Positions 8,089 to 16,899 of a stretch of DNA of 40,152 bases are shown here, one piece after another. The translations under genes were made by a program, and so were the position numbers. This stretch comes from an uncultured Collinsella sp. (GTDB taxonomy: Bacteria > Actinomycetota > Coriobacteriia > Coriobacteriales > Coriobacteriaceae): NCBI GenBank assembly GCA_900543505.1, contig UQSB01000016.1:1-40152 (forward strand), written 5' to 3'. Each line of letters starts with the position of its first letter. Position 1 is the stretch's first letter. Under the pieces are notes generated by a model that was not told where the DNA came from, ran no database searches, and saw only the letters and a list, made by a program, of their open reading frames with translations.

Positions 8089-8107
8089 TCGACATTAAGT
8101 ATGTCGA
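8089..8107 (-). promoter_or_regulatory. Operator-like inverted repeat before zinc-ribbon gene
   Basis: TCGACAT-taagt-ATGTCGA, a perfect 7-bp inverted repeat, 28 nt before the minus-strand start at 8061. On that strand its centre reads ACTTA, in an AT-rich patch of otherwise GC-rich DNA where a -10 region could lie. No regulator gene is adjacent. Confidence 0.4.
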
Positions 8108-8278
8108 GCAAACAGGCACATGCCCATACCCATGTGGCCCAAAATGGACCACCCAGGCAGACGAGAAGGCTCGCTCGTTAGCACCGGCAGACCATTACTG
8201 CATTTTCTGAGCATCGGTGCACAGCGCCTCCGCGCGAGCTACACTATCCCCTTAAACATGATTGTGAGGACGACCGCT

Positions 8279-9460
8279 ATGCTATTTGTAAATCGGCTGG
8301 TACATACGCTTGTTCCCGGCAGCGAGGGCGAGCCGGTCGATACCTCCTGCCGCACCAACGCGGGCTTCGCCGCAAGCCTCATCTGCATTGGCCTCAACAT
8401 CACTCTGTGCCTGGCCAAGGGCATCGCGGGCCTGCTCGCCGGCTCCGTCTCCCTCATCGCCGACGCTTTCAACAACCTCTCCGATGCCTCGAGCAACATC
8501 GTAAGCCTGCTCGGGTTCCGCCTTGCCAGCCGCCCGGCAGACGAAGGCCACCCCTATGGCCACGGCCGCTACGAGTACCTAGCCGGTCTGTTCGTCGCCG
8601 TCCTGGTTTGCGCCGTCGGCATCAACCTGATCCTCGAGTCGGTCACCAAGATCATCAAGCCCTCCCCCACCGCCTACACGCTGGTCTCCCTAGCTGCTCT
8701 CGTCTTGTCCATGCTCGTCAAATTCTGGATGGCCGCATTCAACCGCGCGCTGGGCAACCGTATCGATTCCGAAACACTCATTGCCACAGCACAGGACTCC
8801 AAAAACGACGTCATCACCTCGGGTTCGGTCTTGATGGCGGCGCTTATTTCGCAGACGACCGGCTTTGACCTCGATGGCTGGGCAGGCCTGGGTGTGGGCA
8901 TCTTCATCTGCATCAGCGGCATGGGTCTAGTGCGCGACGCCATCAGCCCGTTGCTGGGACAAGCGCCCGACCCCAAGCTCGTTCAGGCAATCCGCGACAA
9001 GATCATGTCCTATCCGCAGGTCTTGGGCACACACGACCTGATGGTGCACGACTACGGCCCCGGTCGTCAGTTTGCCAGCGCCCACGTGGAGATGCCCGGC
9101 GAGGGCGACGCATTTGAGCACCACGAGATTTTGGACACCATCGAGCACGACATCAAGCGCCAGATGGGCATCGGCATCACGTTGCACTGTGACCCCATCG
9201 CCACCACCGGCGACGACCTGCGCGGCTGGGTCAAGCGCGGCATCATGCAGATCGGCCCCGCGCTCTCCATCCACGACCTGCACGAGCACGACGGGTTCGT
9301 TTCGTTTGACCTGGTGCGTCCCGACGGCTTTGACATATCCGACGAGGAGCTGCTGGAGCTCGTCACGCGCATCGTGCACGAGCGCCGGCCCGACGTCTCG
9401 TGCGTCGTCACGTTTGATTCGGGCTTTAGCTCGCCCGACCGTCCGGCTGAACAGCTGTAG
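8279..9460 (+). CDS. Cation diffusion facilitator (CDF) family metal exporter
   Basis: A 393-aa inner-membrane divalent cation/proton antiporter. After a short cytoplasmic start come about six membrane helices. The metal site DAFNNLSD and the loop HPYGHGRYEY are the hallmarks of the family. A C-terminal cytoplasmic dimerisation domain follows (from about GTHDLMVHDYGPG) and is extended by a further alpha/beta segment ending in the last 80 residues. The DxxxD and HPYGHGR pattern is seen in the Mn/Fe/Zn branch (FieF, MntE), but specificity cannot be read with confidence. TGAGGA 8 nt before ATG 8279 decides the start; earlier in-frame ATGs at 8120 and 8258 lack one. It converges on the next gene with a 12-nt gap. 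Confidence 0.93.
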   Translation: MLFVNRLVHTLVPGSEGEPVDTSCRTNAGFAASLICIGLNITLCLAKGIAGLLAGSVSLIADAFNNLSDASSNIVSLLGFRLASRPADEGHPYGHGRYEYLAGLFVAVLVCAVGINLILESVTKIIKPSPTAYTLVSLAALVLSMLVKFWMAAFNRALGNRIDSETLIATAQDSKNDVITSGSVLMAALISQTTGFDLDGWAGLGVGIFICISGMGLVRDAISPLLGQAPDPKLVQAIRDKIMSYPQVLGTHDLMVHDYGPGRQFASAHVEMPGEGDAFEHHEILDTIEHDIKRQMGIGITLHCDPIATTGDDLRGWVKRGIMQIGPALSIHDLHEHDGFVSFDLVRPDGFDISDEELLELVTRIVHERRPDVSCVVTFDSGFSSPDRPAEQL

Positions 9461-9472
9461 CCCGCTTAACAG

Positions 9473-10462
9473 CTAGTTTCCCTGCGCGTCCGAGATGCCG
9501 TTTTGTAGGGCGTTCCAGGCATCCGTCGCCAAGCCGCCCAAGTTCTGCGCGGCATCGCCCAGGTTTTGTGCCGTATCGCCCAGCTCTTGCGCCTTGTCTC
9601 CCAACTCCTGCGCCTTGTTGCTCAAGTCCTCAAGCGTATTGGAGCTCGAGCTGTCGGTACCGCTTTGTCCGTCGGACGAGTTGCCCGAGCTGTTCTTGTG
9701 CGTGAGCTGAATTTCGAGGTTGCCGCTGTCGTTATAGTAGGCAGAAGTAACGACCCAGTTGGCATCGACAACGGGCGTCGAGCCATCATCGGTCAGGACC
9801 ACGGCATTCGAAAGATCGGCGCCGCGCGACTTGAGGAGCTTCTTGGCGTTGGACCAGTACTGCCCCGGGATATCGCTCAGATCGACGGTGCTAGACGAGG
9901 CGAACTCGGTTTGCTCGGCAGTGGTATCGGCCGTTGAACTCCCTCGCTTGTTGAGCATGCCCGACACGATGGCAAACACAACCGACAGCGCAAAGAAGAT
10001 CGCCAGTACGATGAGGATCTTCTTGATCACGCTCGACGAACGCGACGGCTTCTTCTCCTCGTCCTCGCCATATTGCGGAATCGACTTGGGGTACTCGCGA
10101 TACGGCTCGCGCGACTCGTAGCGAGGCTGCGCAGTGCGTGGCATATACGTCGTCTGCTGAGGCTGCGGAATGGGATTCTGCGGCAGGTTGTCATAGGGAT
10201 TCGGCGTCGAGGCAGCATAAGAATCCTGCGGCGTGTAATCAAACGGATCCGGAGCTGCGTTGCCATAGGAGCCTTGCGAAGATGCAGCGTAAGAATCCTG
10301 CGCCGTGTCGCCATAGCCCATAACCCGGGTGGGCTCGGCAGAAGGCTGCGTCGCGGCGGGGTCGGTATAACCGGGGTTGGGAACAACGCGGGTCGCATCG
10401 GCGCTATCGCCAGCCTGCGCGGAACCGTAGCCGCCCATCACGGTCGTCTTGTCCTGATCCAT
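9473..10462 (-). CDS. Single-pass membrane protein with PASTA-like domain and heptad-repeat tail
   Basis: A 329-aa protein. Residues 1-135 are a disordered, Pro/Gln/Tyr/Ser-rich cytoplasmic region with repeated QDSYAAS-like units and TRV motifs (DATRVVP, EPTRVMG), possible kinase targets. One membrane helix follows (KKILIVLAIFFALSVVFAIV, about 145-170). The outer part includes a segment like a PASTA domain (YWSNAKKLLKSRGADLSN, then NWVVTSAYYNDSGNLEIQLT). After a Ser/Gly linker, residues 283-310 form four heptads of the form xAQ(E/N)LGD, a likely short coiled coil. AAAGGA 8 nt before ATG supports the start. The layout resembles substrates or partners of PknB-type kinases, an inference only. 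No kinase lies in the window. Confidence 0.8.
   Translation of the reverse strand: MDQDKTTVMGGYGSAQAGDSADATRVVPNPGYTDPAATQPSAEPTRVMGYGDTAQDSYAASSQGSYGNAAPDPFDYTPQDSYAASTPNPYDNLPQNPIPQPQQTTYMPRTAQPRYESREPYREYPKSIPQYGEDEEKKPSRSSSVIKKILIVLAIFFALSVVFAIVSGMLNKRGSSTADTTAEQTEFASSSTVDLSDIPGQYWSNAKKLLKSRGADLSNAVVLTDDGSTPVVDANWVVTSAYYNDSGNLEIQLTHKNSSGNSSDGQSGTDSSSSNTLEDLSNKAQELGDKAQELGDTAQNLGDAAQNLGGLATDAWNALQNGISDAQGN
9533..9616 (-). repeat. Four 21-bp tandem units encoding AQxLGD heptads
   Basis: Four diverged 21-bp units encode KAQELGD, KAQELGD, TAQNLGD and AAQNLGG in the preceding gene. The unit length preserves frame, so copy number could vary without truncating the protein. Confidence 0.75.
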
Positions 10463-10572
10463 GCAACGATTCCTTTCCGTCGCCCGTAAGCATCAAGTTA
10501 TTCATGCATTCTACCCGCGCAAAAGCCCGTGACGGACAGAGCCCGTCCATATCTACAAGACAAGCGCGGCTA

Positions 10573-10613
10573 GAAAACAAAAGCCCCGCCGGGCCTTGGG
10601 GGCACGGCGGAGC
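10573..10613 (-). terminator. Rho-independent terminator after fhs
   Basis: Arms GCCCCGCCG / CGGCGGAGC (one mismatch). On the minus strand the hairpin is followed by TTTTGTTTT. It lies 26 nt beyond the fhs stop. Confidence 0.85.
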
Positions 10614-10638
10614 GGGCAGGCAGTTAAGGGCAACAGGC

Positions 10639-12306
10639 TTAGAACAGGCCGGTGATGTTGCCGTCGTTGTCGACGTCGATGTTTTCGGCCGCGGGCACCT
10701 TGGGCAGGCCCGGCATGGTCAGAACACTGCCGGTCAGTGCGACCACAAAGTGGGCACCGGCGGAAACCTTGAGCTCACGCACCGTGATGCGGAAGTTCTC
10801 GGGAGCGCCCAGGGCCTTGGCGTTGTCGCTAAAGCTGTACTGCGTCTTGGCCACGCACACCGGCAGGTTGCCAAAGCCGTTCTCGCGCAGCTCGGCGAGC
10901 TGGCGCTTGGCGGCCGGCGTAAAGTCAACGCCGTCGGCGCGGTAGACCTTGGTGGCAACGGCCTCGAGGGCGTCAGCCACATCGGCGCCGTCCTCATAGG
11001 CAAACTTGAGCTCGCTCGGCTGCTCAATCAGACGCATGACCTCATCGGCCAGCTCGAGCGCGCCCTCACCGCCCTTGGCCCAGACCTCGGAAAGCTTAAC
11101 GTTGACGCCGAGCTTCTGGCACTCGGACTCGATGAGCGCAAGCTCGGCCTCGGTGTCCGTCGGGAAGCGGTTGATGGCGACTACGCAGGGCAGACCATAA
11201 ACGTTCTGGATGTTGTCGACGTGACGCAGCAGGTTGGGCATACCGGCCTTGAGGGCCTCGAGGTTCTCCTCGTTGAGGTCGGCCTTGGCGACGCCACCGT
11301 TGTACTTCAGCGCACGAGCGGTCGCGACGACCACGACGGCGCTGGGGCGAACGCCCGTCATACGGCACTTGATGTCGAGGAACTTCTCGGCACCCAGATC
11401 GGCACCGAAGCCGGCCTCGGTAATGGCGACATCGCCAAAGCGCATCGCCATACGCGTGGCCATGATAGAGTTGCAGCCGTGGGCAATATTGGCGAAGGGA
11501 CCGCCGTGGACAAACGCGGGCGTACCCTCGAGCGTCTGCACCAGATTGGGCTTGAGCGCATCCTTGAGCAGGGCCGCCATGGCACCCTGAGCCTTAAGGT
11601 CACGGGCGCGAACGGGCTCGCCGGCATAGCTGTAGCCGACAACAATCTCGCCCAGGCGCTCCTTGAGGTCATTGATGCTCGTGGACAGGCACAGGATTGC
11701 CATGACCTCGGAGGCGACGGTGATATCGAAGCCGTCCTCGCGCGGCACGCCCTGGGCCTTGCCGCCAATACCGTCGATGACATGGCGCAGCTGACGGTCG
11801 TTCATGTCGACGACGCGCTTCCAAGTGATGCGCTTAACGTCGATACCGAGCTGGTTGCCCTGCTGGATGTGGTTATCAAGCATGGCGGCCAGCAGGTTAT
11901 TGGCGGCACCGATAGCGTGGAAGTCACCGGTAAAGTGCAGGTTGATGTCCTCCATGGGGATGACCTGCGCCCAGCCGCCGCCGGCGGCACCGCCCTTGAC
12001 GCCAAAGACGGGACCGAGCGAAGGCTCACGCAGGGCCACAGCACTCTTGACGCCGCGACGGCGCAGGCCATCGGCCAGACCGATGGTCGTGGTGGTCTTA
12101 CCCTCGCCCGCAGGCGTGGGGTTGATGGCGGTCACGAGGACGAGCTTGGCCTGGTGATCAGTTGGCTCATTAAGCAGAGAGTAGTCGACCTTAGCCTTGT
12201 CGAAGCCGTACGGAATCAGGTGCTTTACGTCGACACCGGCGTTCTTGGCCACCTCGGTAATGGGCAGCGGTGTGACGGAACGTGCGATTTCGATGTCAGT
12301 AGGCAT
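10639..12306 (-). CDS. fhs: Formate-tetrahydrofolate ligase
   Basis: ATP-dependent ligation of formate to THF giving 10-formyl-THF, the entry step for formate into one-carbon metabolism. The 555-aa length matches the family. It begins MPTDIEIARS and carries the P-loop TPAGEGKTT at about 65-74, followed by GLADGLRRRG and EPSLGPVFGVKGGAAGGG, both family signatures; it ends NDGNITGLF. AAAGGA lies 8 nt before ATG 12306, and upstream in-frame codons lack a site. It is monocistronic, with a terminator behind and a possible promoter ahead. With fchA and folD elsewhere in the window it completes the route from formate to methylene-THF. Confidence 0.98.
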   Translation of the reverse strand: MPTDIEIARSVTPLPITEVAKNAGVDVKHLIPYGFDKAKVDYSLLNEPTDHQAKLVLVTAINPTPAGEGKTTTTIGLADGLRRRGVKSAVALREPSLGPVFGVKGGAAGGGWAQVIPMEDINLHFTGDFHAIGAANNLLAAMLDNHIQQGNQLGIDVKRITWKRVVDMNDRQLRHVIDGIGGKAQGVPREDGFDITVASEVMAILCLSTSINDLKERLGEIVVGYSYAGEPVRARDLKAQGAMAALLKDALKPNLVQTLEGTPAFVHGGPFANIAHGCNSIMATRMAMRFGDVAITEAGFGADLGAEKFLDIKCRMTGVRPSAVVVVATARALKYNGGVAKADLNEENLEALKAGMPNLLRHVDNIQNVYGLPCVVAINRFPTDTEAELALIESECQKLGVNVKLSEVWAKGGEGALELADEVMRLIEQPSELKFAYEDGADVADALEAVATKVYRADGVDFTPAAKRQLAELRENGFGNLPVCVAKTQYSFSDNAKALGAPENFRITVRELKVSAGAHFVVALTGSVLTMPGLPKVPAAENIDVDNDGNITGLF

Positions 12307-12346
12307 GGACGGTCCTTTCGTTACCGGATGAGAAAAAGACCAATTC

Positions 12347-12374
12347 AGCATAGCACGGGCGCGCAATAGTAAAA
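12347..12374 (-). promoter_or_regulatory. Possible fhs promoter
   Basis: On the minus strand TTTTAC (12374-12369) is separated by 16 nt from TATGCT (12352-12347), 40 nt before the fhs start. Match to sigma-70 consensus is moderate. Confidence 0.35.
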
Positions 12375-12450
12375 CACCCGTAACCGATGAATGGCGATAT
12401 GTTTATCCAATGCTCAGCGATAGCTTAACAGCCCGCCAAAACAAAGCGCC

Positions 12451-13518
12451 CTAAATGGTAGGTTCAATCCCCAAGTGCTCAAAGGTGCGAAGCGTTGCCT
12501 GGCGGCCCTGGGGCGTGCGAATCATCAAGCCGCACTGCAGCAGATAGGGCTCATAGACATCCTCGAGCGTTCCCGGGTCCTCGCCCACCGCGCTGGCAAG
12601 CGTTGTCAGGCCCACGGCACGTCCGGAGAACGTCTTAGCGAGTGTCTCCAAAATGCGAATATCCATCCAGTCCAGACCAAGCTCATCGATCTCGAAGAAC
12701 TCGAGCGCCTGACGGCAAATATCAAGCTCAATGGGACCGTTGCCGCGCACCTGCGCGTAATCGCGCACGCGCTTGAGCAGGCGGTTGGCAAGACGTGGCG
12801 TGCCGCGCGAACGCGAGCCGATCTCGAGCGCACTGGGATGGTCGATCGCCACGCCCAGGATGGACGCCGAGCGCGTCACAATCTGCGCGAGCTCCTCGAC
12901 CGTGTAGTAATCCAGGCGATATGAAATGCCAAAGCGGTCGCGCAGCGGGCCAGTCAGCATACCCGAGCGGGTCGTTGCTGCTACGAGCGTAAACTTGGGG
13001 ATATCCAGGCGAATCGAGCGCGCCGCCGGACCCTTGCCAATCACGATATCGAGGGCAAAGTCCTCCATCGCGGGGTACAGGACTTCCTCGACCGAACGGT
13101 TGAGGCGGTGGATCTCGTCGATAAACAGCACATCACCCGGCTGCAAGTTAGTAAGGATGGCCGCCAGGTCGCCGGTGCGCGCAATAGCGGGGCCGCTCGT
13201 CGTCTTGATCTGAGCGCCCAGCTCGTTGGCGATAACGGTGGCCAGCGTGGTCTTGCCCAGGCCCGGAGGACCCGAGAAAATCACGTGGTCGAGCGTCTCG
13301 CCACGGCTCTGCGCCGCTTCGATCAACACGCGCAGGCTCTGCTTGATGTGCTCCTGGCCACAGTAGTCGTCCAGGCGCTGGGGGCGCAAAGTGCGGTCGA
13401 CATCGAGGTCCTCGGCCGTCAGCTCCGAGCCCACCATGCGCTCGCCGTGCGCCATGGATGCCGCCGGCGAGTTGCCGGGCGTCGCCCACAGGTCCTGAGA
13501 GTCATCGGCTTCCCACAT
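12451..13518 (-). CDS. ruvB: Holliday junction branch migration ATPase RuvB
   Basis: The AAA+ motor of the RuvAB branch-migration complex. The 355-aa protein has Walker A GPPGLGKTTLA, Walker B DEIHRLNRSVEE, sensor 1 AATTRSG and arginine-finger region GPLRDRFG, then a winged-helix C-terminus (TLASAVGEDPGTLEDVYEPY). The unusual N-terminal 35 residues (MWEADDSQDLWATPG...) extend slightly beyond the E. coli protein. ATG 13518 overlaps the ruvA stop, and a GTG one codon upstream is also possible. Last gene of ruvC-ruvA-ruvB; no clear terminator follows. Confidence 0.97.
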   Translation of the reverse strand: MWEADDSQDLWATPGNSPAASMAHGERMVGSELTAEDLDVDRTLRPQRLDDYCGQEHIKQSLRVLIEAAQSRGETLDHVIFSGPPGLGKTTLATVIANELGAQIKTTSGPAIARTGDLAAILTNLQPGDVLFIDEIHRLNRSVEEVLYPAMEDFALDIVIGKGPAARSIRLDIPKFTLVAATTRSGMLTGPLRDRFGISYRLDYYTVEELAQIVTRSASILGVAIDHPSALEIGSRSRGTPRLANRLLKRVRDYAQVRGNGPIELDICRQALEFFEIDELGLDWMDIRILETLAKTFSGRAVGLTTLASAVGEDPGTLEDVYEPYLLQCGLMIRTPQGRQATLRTFEHLGIEPTI

Positions 13519-14138
13519 CACGCATCCATTCCGAGTCGCTTAAGCGCCGCGCCGAGCAGATCCTCGACACGCATATTCTGCCCATCATACCCGCTCAGGG
13601 CAACATCGGTCTCCTGCGGGCTAAAGCCCATGGAAAGGAGCGCCGCACGGGCGTCATCGATGGCCGAGGGAGCGGCAGCGGGCACGGGCATCGCAACCTG
13701 GCCGGGAATCACGTCGACCGGCACAAAGCCCTTGTCCTTGGCAAAGGTGCTCTTGAGCTCCAGGATCAGACGCTGAGCTGTCTTTTTGCCCACACCGGGC
13801 ACCTTGGCCATGCCCTTGTCGTCCTCGGCCATCACCAGCGAATACAATTGCCCCACGGTATAGGTGGAAAGCACGGCGAGCGCCAAGCGCGGGCCAACGC
13901 CCGAGACAGACACGAGCCGATCGAACATCGTGCGCTCATCCTTAGAGGAAAAACCGAAAAGTGTCATGGCGTCCTCGCGCACCTGCATACGCGTGTAGAG
14001 GCGGACCTCGCCGCCGGGCGTCGGCAACGTGGCCGCAGTGCTGCCCGAGATGCCGAGCTCAAAGCCAACGCCCGACACATCGACGACAGCAGAGCTCATC
14101 GTGGCCTCGACAAGCGTTCCGTGGAGCTGGGAGATCAT
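13518..14138 (-). CDS. ruvA: Holliday junction DNA-binding protein RuvA
   Basis: A 206-aa tetrameric protein that holds the four-way junction for RuvB. It starts MISQLHGTLVEA with the OB-fold domain, then two helix-hairpin-helix motifs (VSVSGVGPRLAL and MAKVPGVGKKTAQRL), a Pro/Ala linker, and the C-terminal RuvB-binding domain (ARAALLSMGFSPQETDVAL). Its start overlaps the ruvC stop by one base, and its stop overlaps the ruvB start, consistent with translational coupling. Confidence 0.97.
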   Translation of the reverse strand: MISQLHGTLVEATMSSAVVDVSGVGFELGISGSTAATLPTPGGEVRLYTRMQVREDAMTLFGFSSKDERTMFDRLVSVSGVGPRLALAVLSTYTVGQLYSLVMAEDDKGMAKVPGVGKKTAQRLILELKSTFAKDKGFVPVDVIPGQVAMPVPAAAPSAIDDARAALLSMGFSPQETDVALSGYDGQNMRVEDLLGAALKRLGMDA

Positions 14139-14659
14139 CAGTATCCGGTTCCTCTCTGTTGATAGAACTCGCCGCCGGTAAGCGCCCGGGTGCGGCTGAG
14201 GTTAACGTGGCAGATGGCGCAGGCCAGGGCATCGGCGGCATGGTCGGGATGCGGGTCGTGATCGAGCTGCGTGAGCGTACGAACCATATACGCGACCTGC
14301 CGTTTGTCCGCAGCGCCGGTGCCCACAACAGCCTGCTTAATCTGCATAGGCGTATACTCGCCAATCTCGAGCGCGCATTCCGAAAGCGCCACGAGCGCGG
14401 CGCCACGGGCATGCGCCGTAGGGATGGCCGAGCGAACGTTGGCGCCAAAGTAAATGCTCTCGATAGCAGCGGTATCGGGTCGATAGCGCTCCACGACACC
14501 CTTGAGGTCGCGGGCGATATGCGACAGGCGCACCGCGAGCGGACTGCCTGCGCTGGTCTCGATGCAGCCATAGGCACGGCAGCGAACCTCGCCACGCCGC
14601 TCCTCGATAATCCCCCAACCCGTATGAGCCAAACCGGGGTCGATGCCCAAAATAACCAA
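14138..14659 (-). CDS. ruvC: Holliday junction resolvase RuvC
   Basis: Endonuclease that cuts the Holliday junction symmetrically. The 173-aa protein starts MVILGIDPGLAHTGWG. Metal-binding residues are visible as Asp7, Glu67 (AAIESIYFG), His140 and Asp143 (DHAADAL). The His at the third position matches the Thermus-type enzyme rather than the Asp of E. coli. The start codon is TTG with GGGAGG 5 nt upstream; no ATG or GTG nearby is better. First gene of the ruvCAB set. Confidence 0.95.
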   Translation of the reverse strand: MVILGIDPGLAHTGWGIIEERRGEVRCRAYGCIETSAGSPLAVRLSHIARDLKGVVERYRPDTAAIESIYFGANVRSAIPTAHARGAALVALSECALEIGEYTPMQIKQAVVGTGAADKRQVAYMVRTLTQLDHDPHPDHAADALACAICHVNLSRTRALTGGEFYQQRGTGY

Positions 14660-14796
14660 GCCAACCTCCCCTCGTCTTTTACCAAGCGCAAGGCAAGGCC
14701 CCGCGCACTACTCACGAACGTCTGTTCTAGAATAACACAACGGGGTCAAGATGCTTAGTTGAAGTATCGGGGTTGAGAGCGAATCCCATCCCCAGT

Positions 14797-16782
14797 TTAG
14801 TTCTGCGAGAAGAATGGGAACTGTCGGGGATCAACCGGCGGATGCGGCATCGGGCCACCCTGGGGTCCACCCTGCGGGCCACCCTGGCCGCCCATCATCT
14901 TATCGATGGCGTCCTGGACCTCGCCCTCAAACTTCTTCATACCCTCGTGCAGGCGGCGCTGGCCGTCCTCGGAGCGCAGCTCCTCCATCTGCTCGGGCGA
15001 AATACCCAGTAGCTCGCCCAGCACGCCCATCATCTCGTTTCGCACGCGCTCGCTCGTATCCTCGTCAGCAAAACGGCGCACCTCGGCGCGCGCCAGCGAA
15101 TCGACCGTCATACGCTCCTTGCCGTTAAGCCCCAGGTCGGACCACGCGAGCATGTACGGCCAGGCGCGCTCGACAAACGAACGGGCTGAGACGATCGACG
15201 CCGTCGGCAGCATGCGGCGGGCGGCCTCGCCCTGACGCACGAGCATCAGCAGCAGCGAGCAGGCCTCAGGCTTGCCAGCGGCCATCGGGATGTCGTCGAA
15301 AGATCGATTGCGGTCCACGTGCGCCTCGAGCGCGCCATCGACCTCACCCGGCTCAAGCCCGCCGAGCAGCTGTGCCGCGCGGTCGAGCATATCGACCGGA
15401 CCGTCGAGCGTCGAGAGCGCCTGCGCCAGCACTCGCTCCATACAATCTTCCACCGCGTTGAGCGTCACGAGCTCTTGGGGCACCACGGCAGACGTGCGGT
15501 TGCGCACACGCGCCACAAACTCAAGCGTCGACAGGTACACATCGCCAAAGGGCGCGTAATCGCCCTGGTAGCCGCCGCAAAGCGCCGGCGCCGCCAGCGC
15601 GTACTCGGTTTTGGACAGCGGGCTCAGCGCCATCGCACCCAGCTCGAGCGCCGTGTCCTCCAGCATGAGGCCCAACGTGCGCGAGCGCAGACGCTCGGCA
15701 TCGCCCGCCGACACGTCGCGATCGAGCACACGCGCCGCATCCGGTGCATCGCGCTCGACGGTGCGAATGTGCAGACGCTCGGCGATGGCGCGGACGGCGG
15801 CACAGCGGGCGGCCTCCACCTCCTCCTGCGCCGGCGTAAAAATACGGTTGCGCCCCAGCACCAGGCCAATCACATTACGCGGGCCCAGAGCGTCGACGGC
15901 CAGCGCCGCCAGCAGGGACGACGGCAAGTCACCCTCGAGTGCCACCACAGCACGCGACGCACCGTGGGCTCGGGCGTTGTCGCGCACGGCGAGCACCAGC
16001 GCCTGCCACAGCCACTCCTCGGAACGAAACTCGGGCAGTTCGTGATCTTCCAGGGCATCGAGCATCACGCCGCGCTGAATCTCCTGAACCAGCAGGCTCT
16101 CCTCAAAACACGGCGCCTGGGCCACCACGCGGCCGCAGTCGTCGAGCACAAACGAACCGCCGGTATACACCGACTCGTCATAGGCACCGACCGGCGCCAT
16201 GCAGGCAAACCACACGCTGCGCTTGGATGCGATTTTGCGGTAGGCGCCGCTGCGAACGGCGGCAATGGCAGCAGTCTCGCGGTCGGTCATGTCAAACGCG
16301 TTGAATTGGAAATACGCAATGAGGTCGACGCCAGTCGGCAGCATCTCGAGTTCGCGGTCCAGGTCAAACACCACGGCAATGCGCACGCCGTCCACGTCAA
16401 ACACCGGCGGCGCCCAGCGCGTATCATTGTTCTCGCCGCGCTGCAGGGCAATGCTTGCGCGCGCGGGCACCACGCGTCCGTCCTTAAGCATCATATAGTC
16501 GAGCAGGGGCTGGCCCTCAAACGAAACCGCCGCGGGCACGATGCAGATCATGTCGAGCTCCTGGATGCGTTCGGCAACGCCCGTCAGGCCCGTCAGCATA
16601 TCGTGCTCAAAGTCGGCAGCGCCCACCAGGCCGCCCGGTATGGCGCCCATAAAGAGCGGGGCCGGAACGCACAGCACGCGCGCGCCACGCTCATGGGCCA
16701 GACGAGCCTGGTCCTCGATGCGGCCGCAAATGCCCTCAATATCACCCAGGCGCATATCGATCTGTGCAAGTGCGAGCTTCAT
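14797..16782 (-). CDS. Degenerate glutamine-dependent NAD synthase-like protein
   Basis: A 661-aa protein with the domain order of two-domain NadE: nitrilase-like glutaminase (1-270), then the ATP-pyrophosphatase fold (270-470), plus a novel C-terminus. Family landmarks remain (MKLALAQIDMRLGDIEGI; SKTEYAL for NKSE at 390-396; GDYAPFGDVY). Catalytic residues do not. The glutaminase Glu is Ala41 (CVPAPLF), the Lys is Ala107 (VVPARAS), and the nucleophile Cys is Phe139 (AVVFDLD). The PP-loop SGGxDS reads EGDLPS (283-288). The C-terminal 190 residues are helical and end in GGP repeats (631-661). I infer a pseudoenzyme with a binding or regulatory role. Start follows GAAAGGGC upstream of ATG 16782. 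A true nadE may exist elsewhere. Confidence 0.8.
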   Translation of the reverse strand: MKLALAQIDMRLGDIEGICGRIEDQARLAHERGARVLCVPAPLFMGAIPGGLVGAADFEHDMLTGLTGVAERIQELDMICIVPAAVSFEGQPLLDYMMLKDGRVVPARASIALQRGENNDTRWAPPVFDVDGVRIAVVFDLDRELEMLPTGVDLIAYFQFNAFDMTDRETAAIAAVRSGAYRKIASKRSVWFACMAPVGAYDESVYTGGSFVLDDCGRVVAQAPCFEESLLVQEIQRGVMLDALEDHELPEFRSEEWLWQALVLAVRDNARAHGASRAVVALEGDLPSSLLAALAVDALGPRNVIGLVLGRNRIFTPAQEEVEAARCAAVRAIAERLHIRTVERDAPDAARVLDRDVSAGDAERLRSRTLGLMLEDTALELGAMALSPLSKTEYALAAPALCGGYQGDYAPFGDVYLSTLEFVARVRNRTSAVVPQELVTLNAVEDCMERVLAQALSTLDGPVDMLDRAAQLLGGLEPGEVDGALEAHVDRNRSFDDIPMAAGKPEACSLLLMLVRQGEAARRMLPTASIVSARSFVERAWPYMLAWSDLGLNGKERMTVDSLARAEVRRFADEDTSERVRNEMMGVLGELLGISPEQMEELRSEDGQRRLHEGMKKFEGEVQDAIDKMMGGQGGPQGGPQGGPMPHPPVDPRQFPFFSQN

Positions 16783-16821
16783 GGCCCAGCCCTTTCCGTC
16801 GTAAATCGTCGTTGTCGTAGT

Positions 16822-16853
16822 AAAAGCGCCGGCCGCATAATGCAGCCGGCGCT
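16822..16853 (-). terminator. Rho-independent terminator after superoxide reductase gene
   Basis: Stem AGCGCCGGC / GCCGGCGCT, extended by TGCA/CGCA pairing, with TTTT following on the minus strand (16825-16822). It lies 47 nt past the stop at 16900 and separates this gene from the NadE-like gene. Confidence 0.88.
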
Positions 16854-16899
16854 CGCATGTGCATATGCTAGCTATGATACCCCGAGCGGGGGCGCGCTC

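Noticed and set aside
9453..9474. AGCTGT/ACAGCT inverted repeat between convergent genes as a shared terminator
   Set aside because: Only 6 bp with a 10-nt loop and no T-tract; overlaps both gene ends.
10504..12369. Open frame of 621 codons on the plus strand
   Set aside because: Antisense to fhs, no ribosome site, no recognisable motif.
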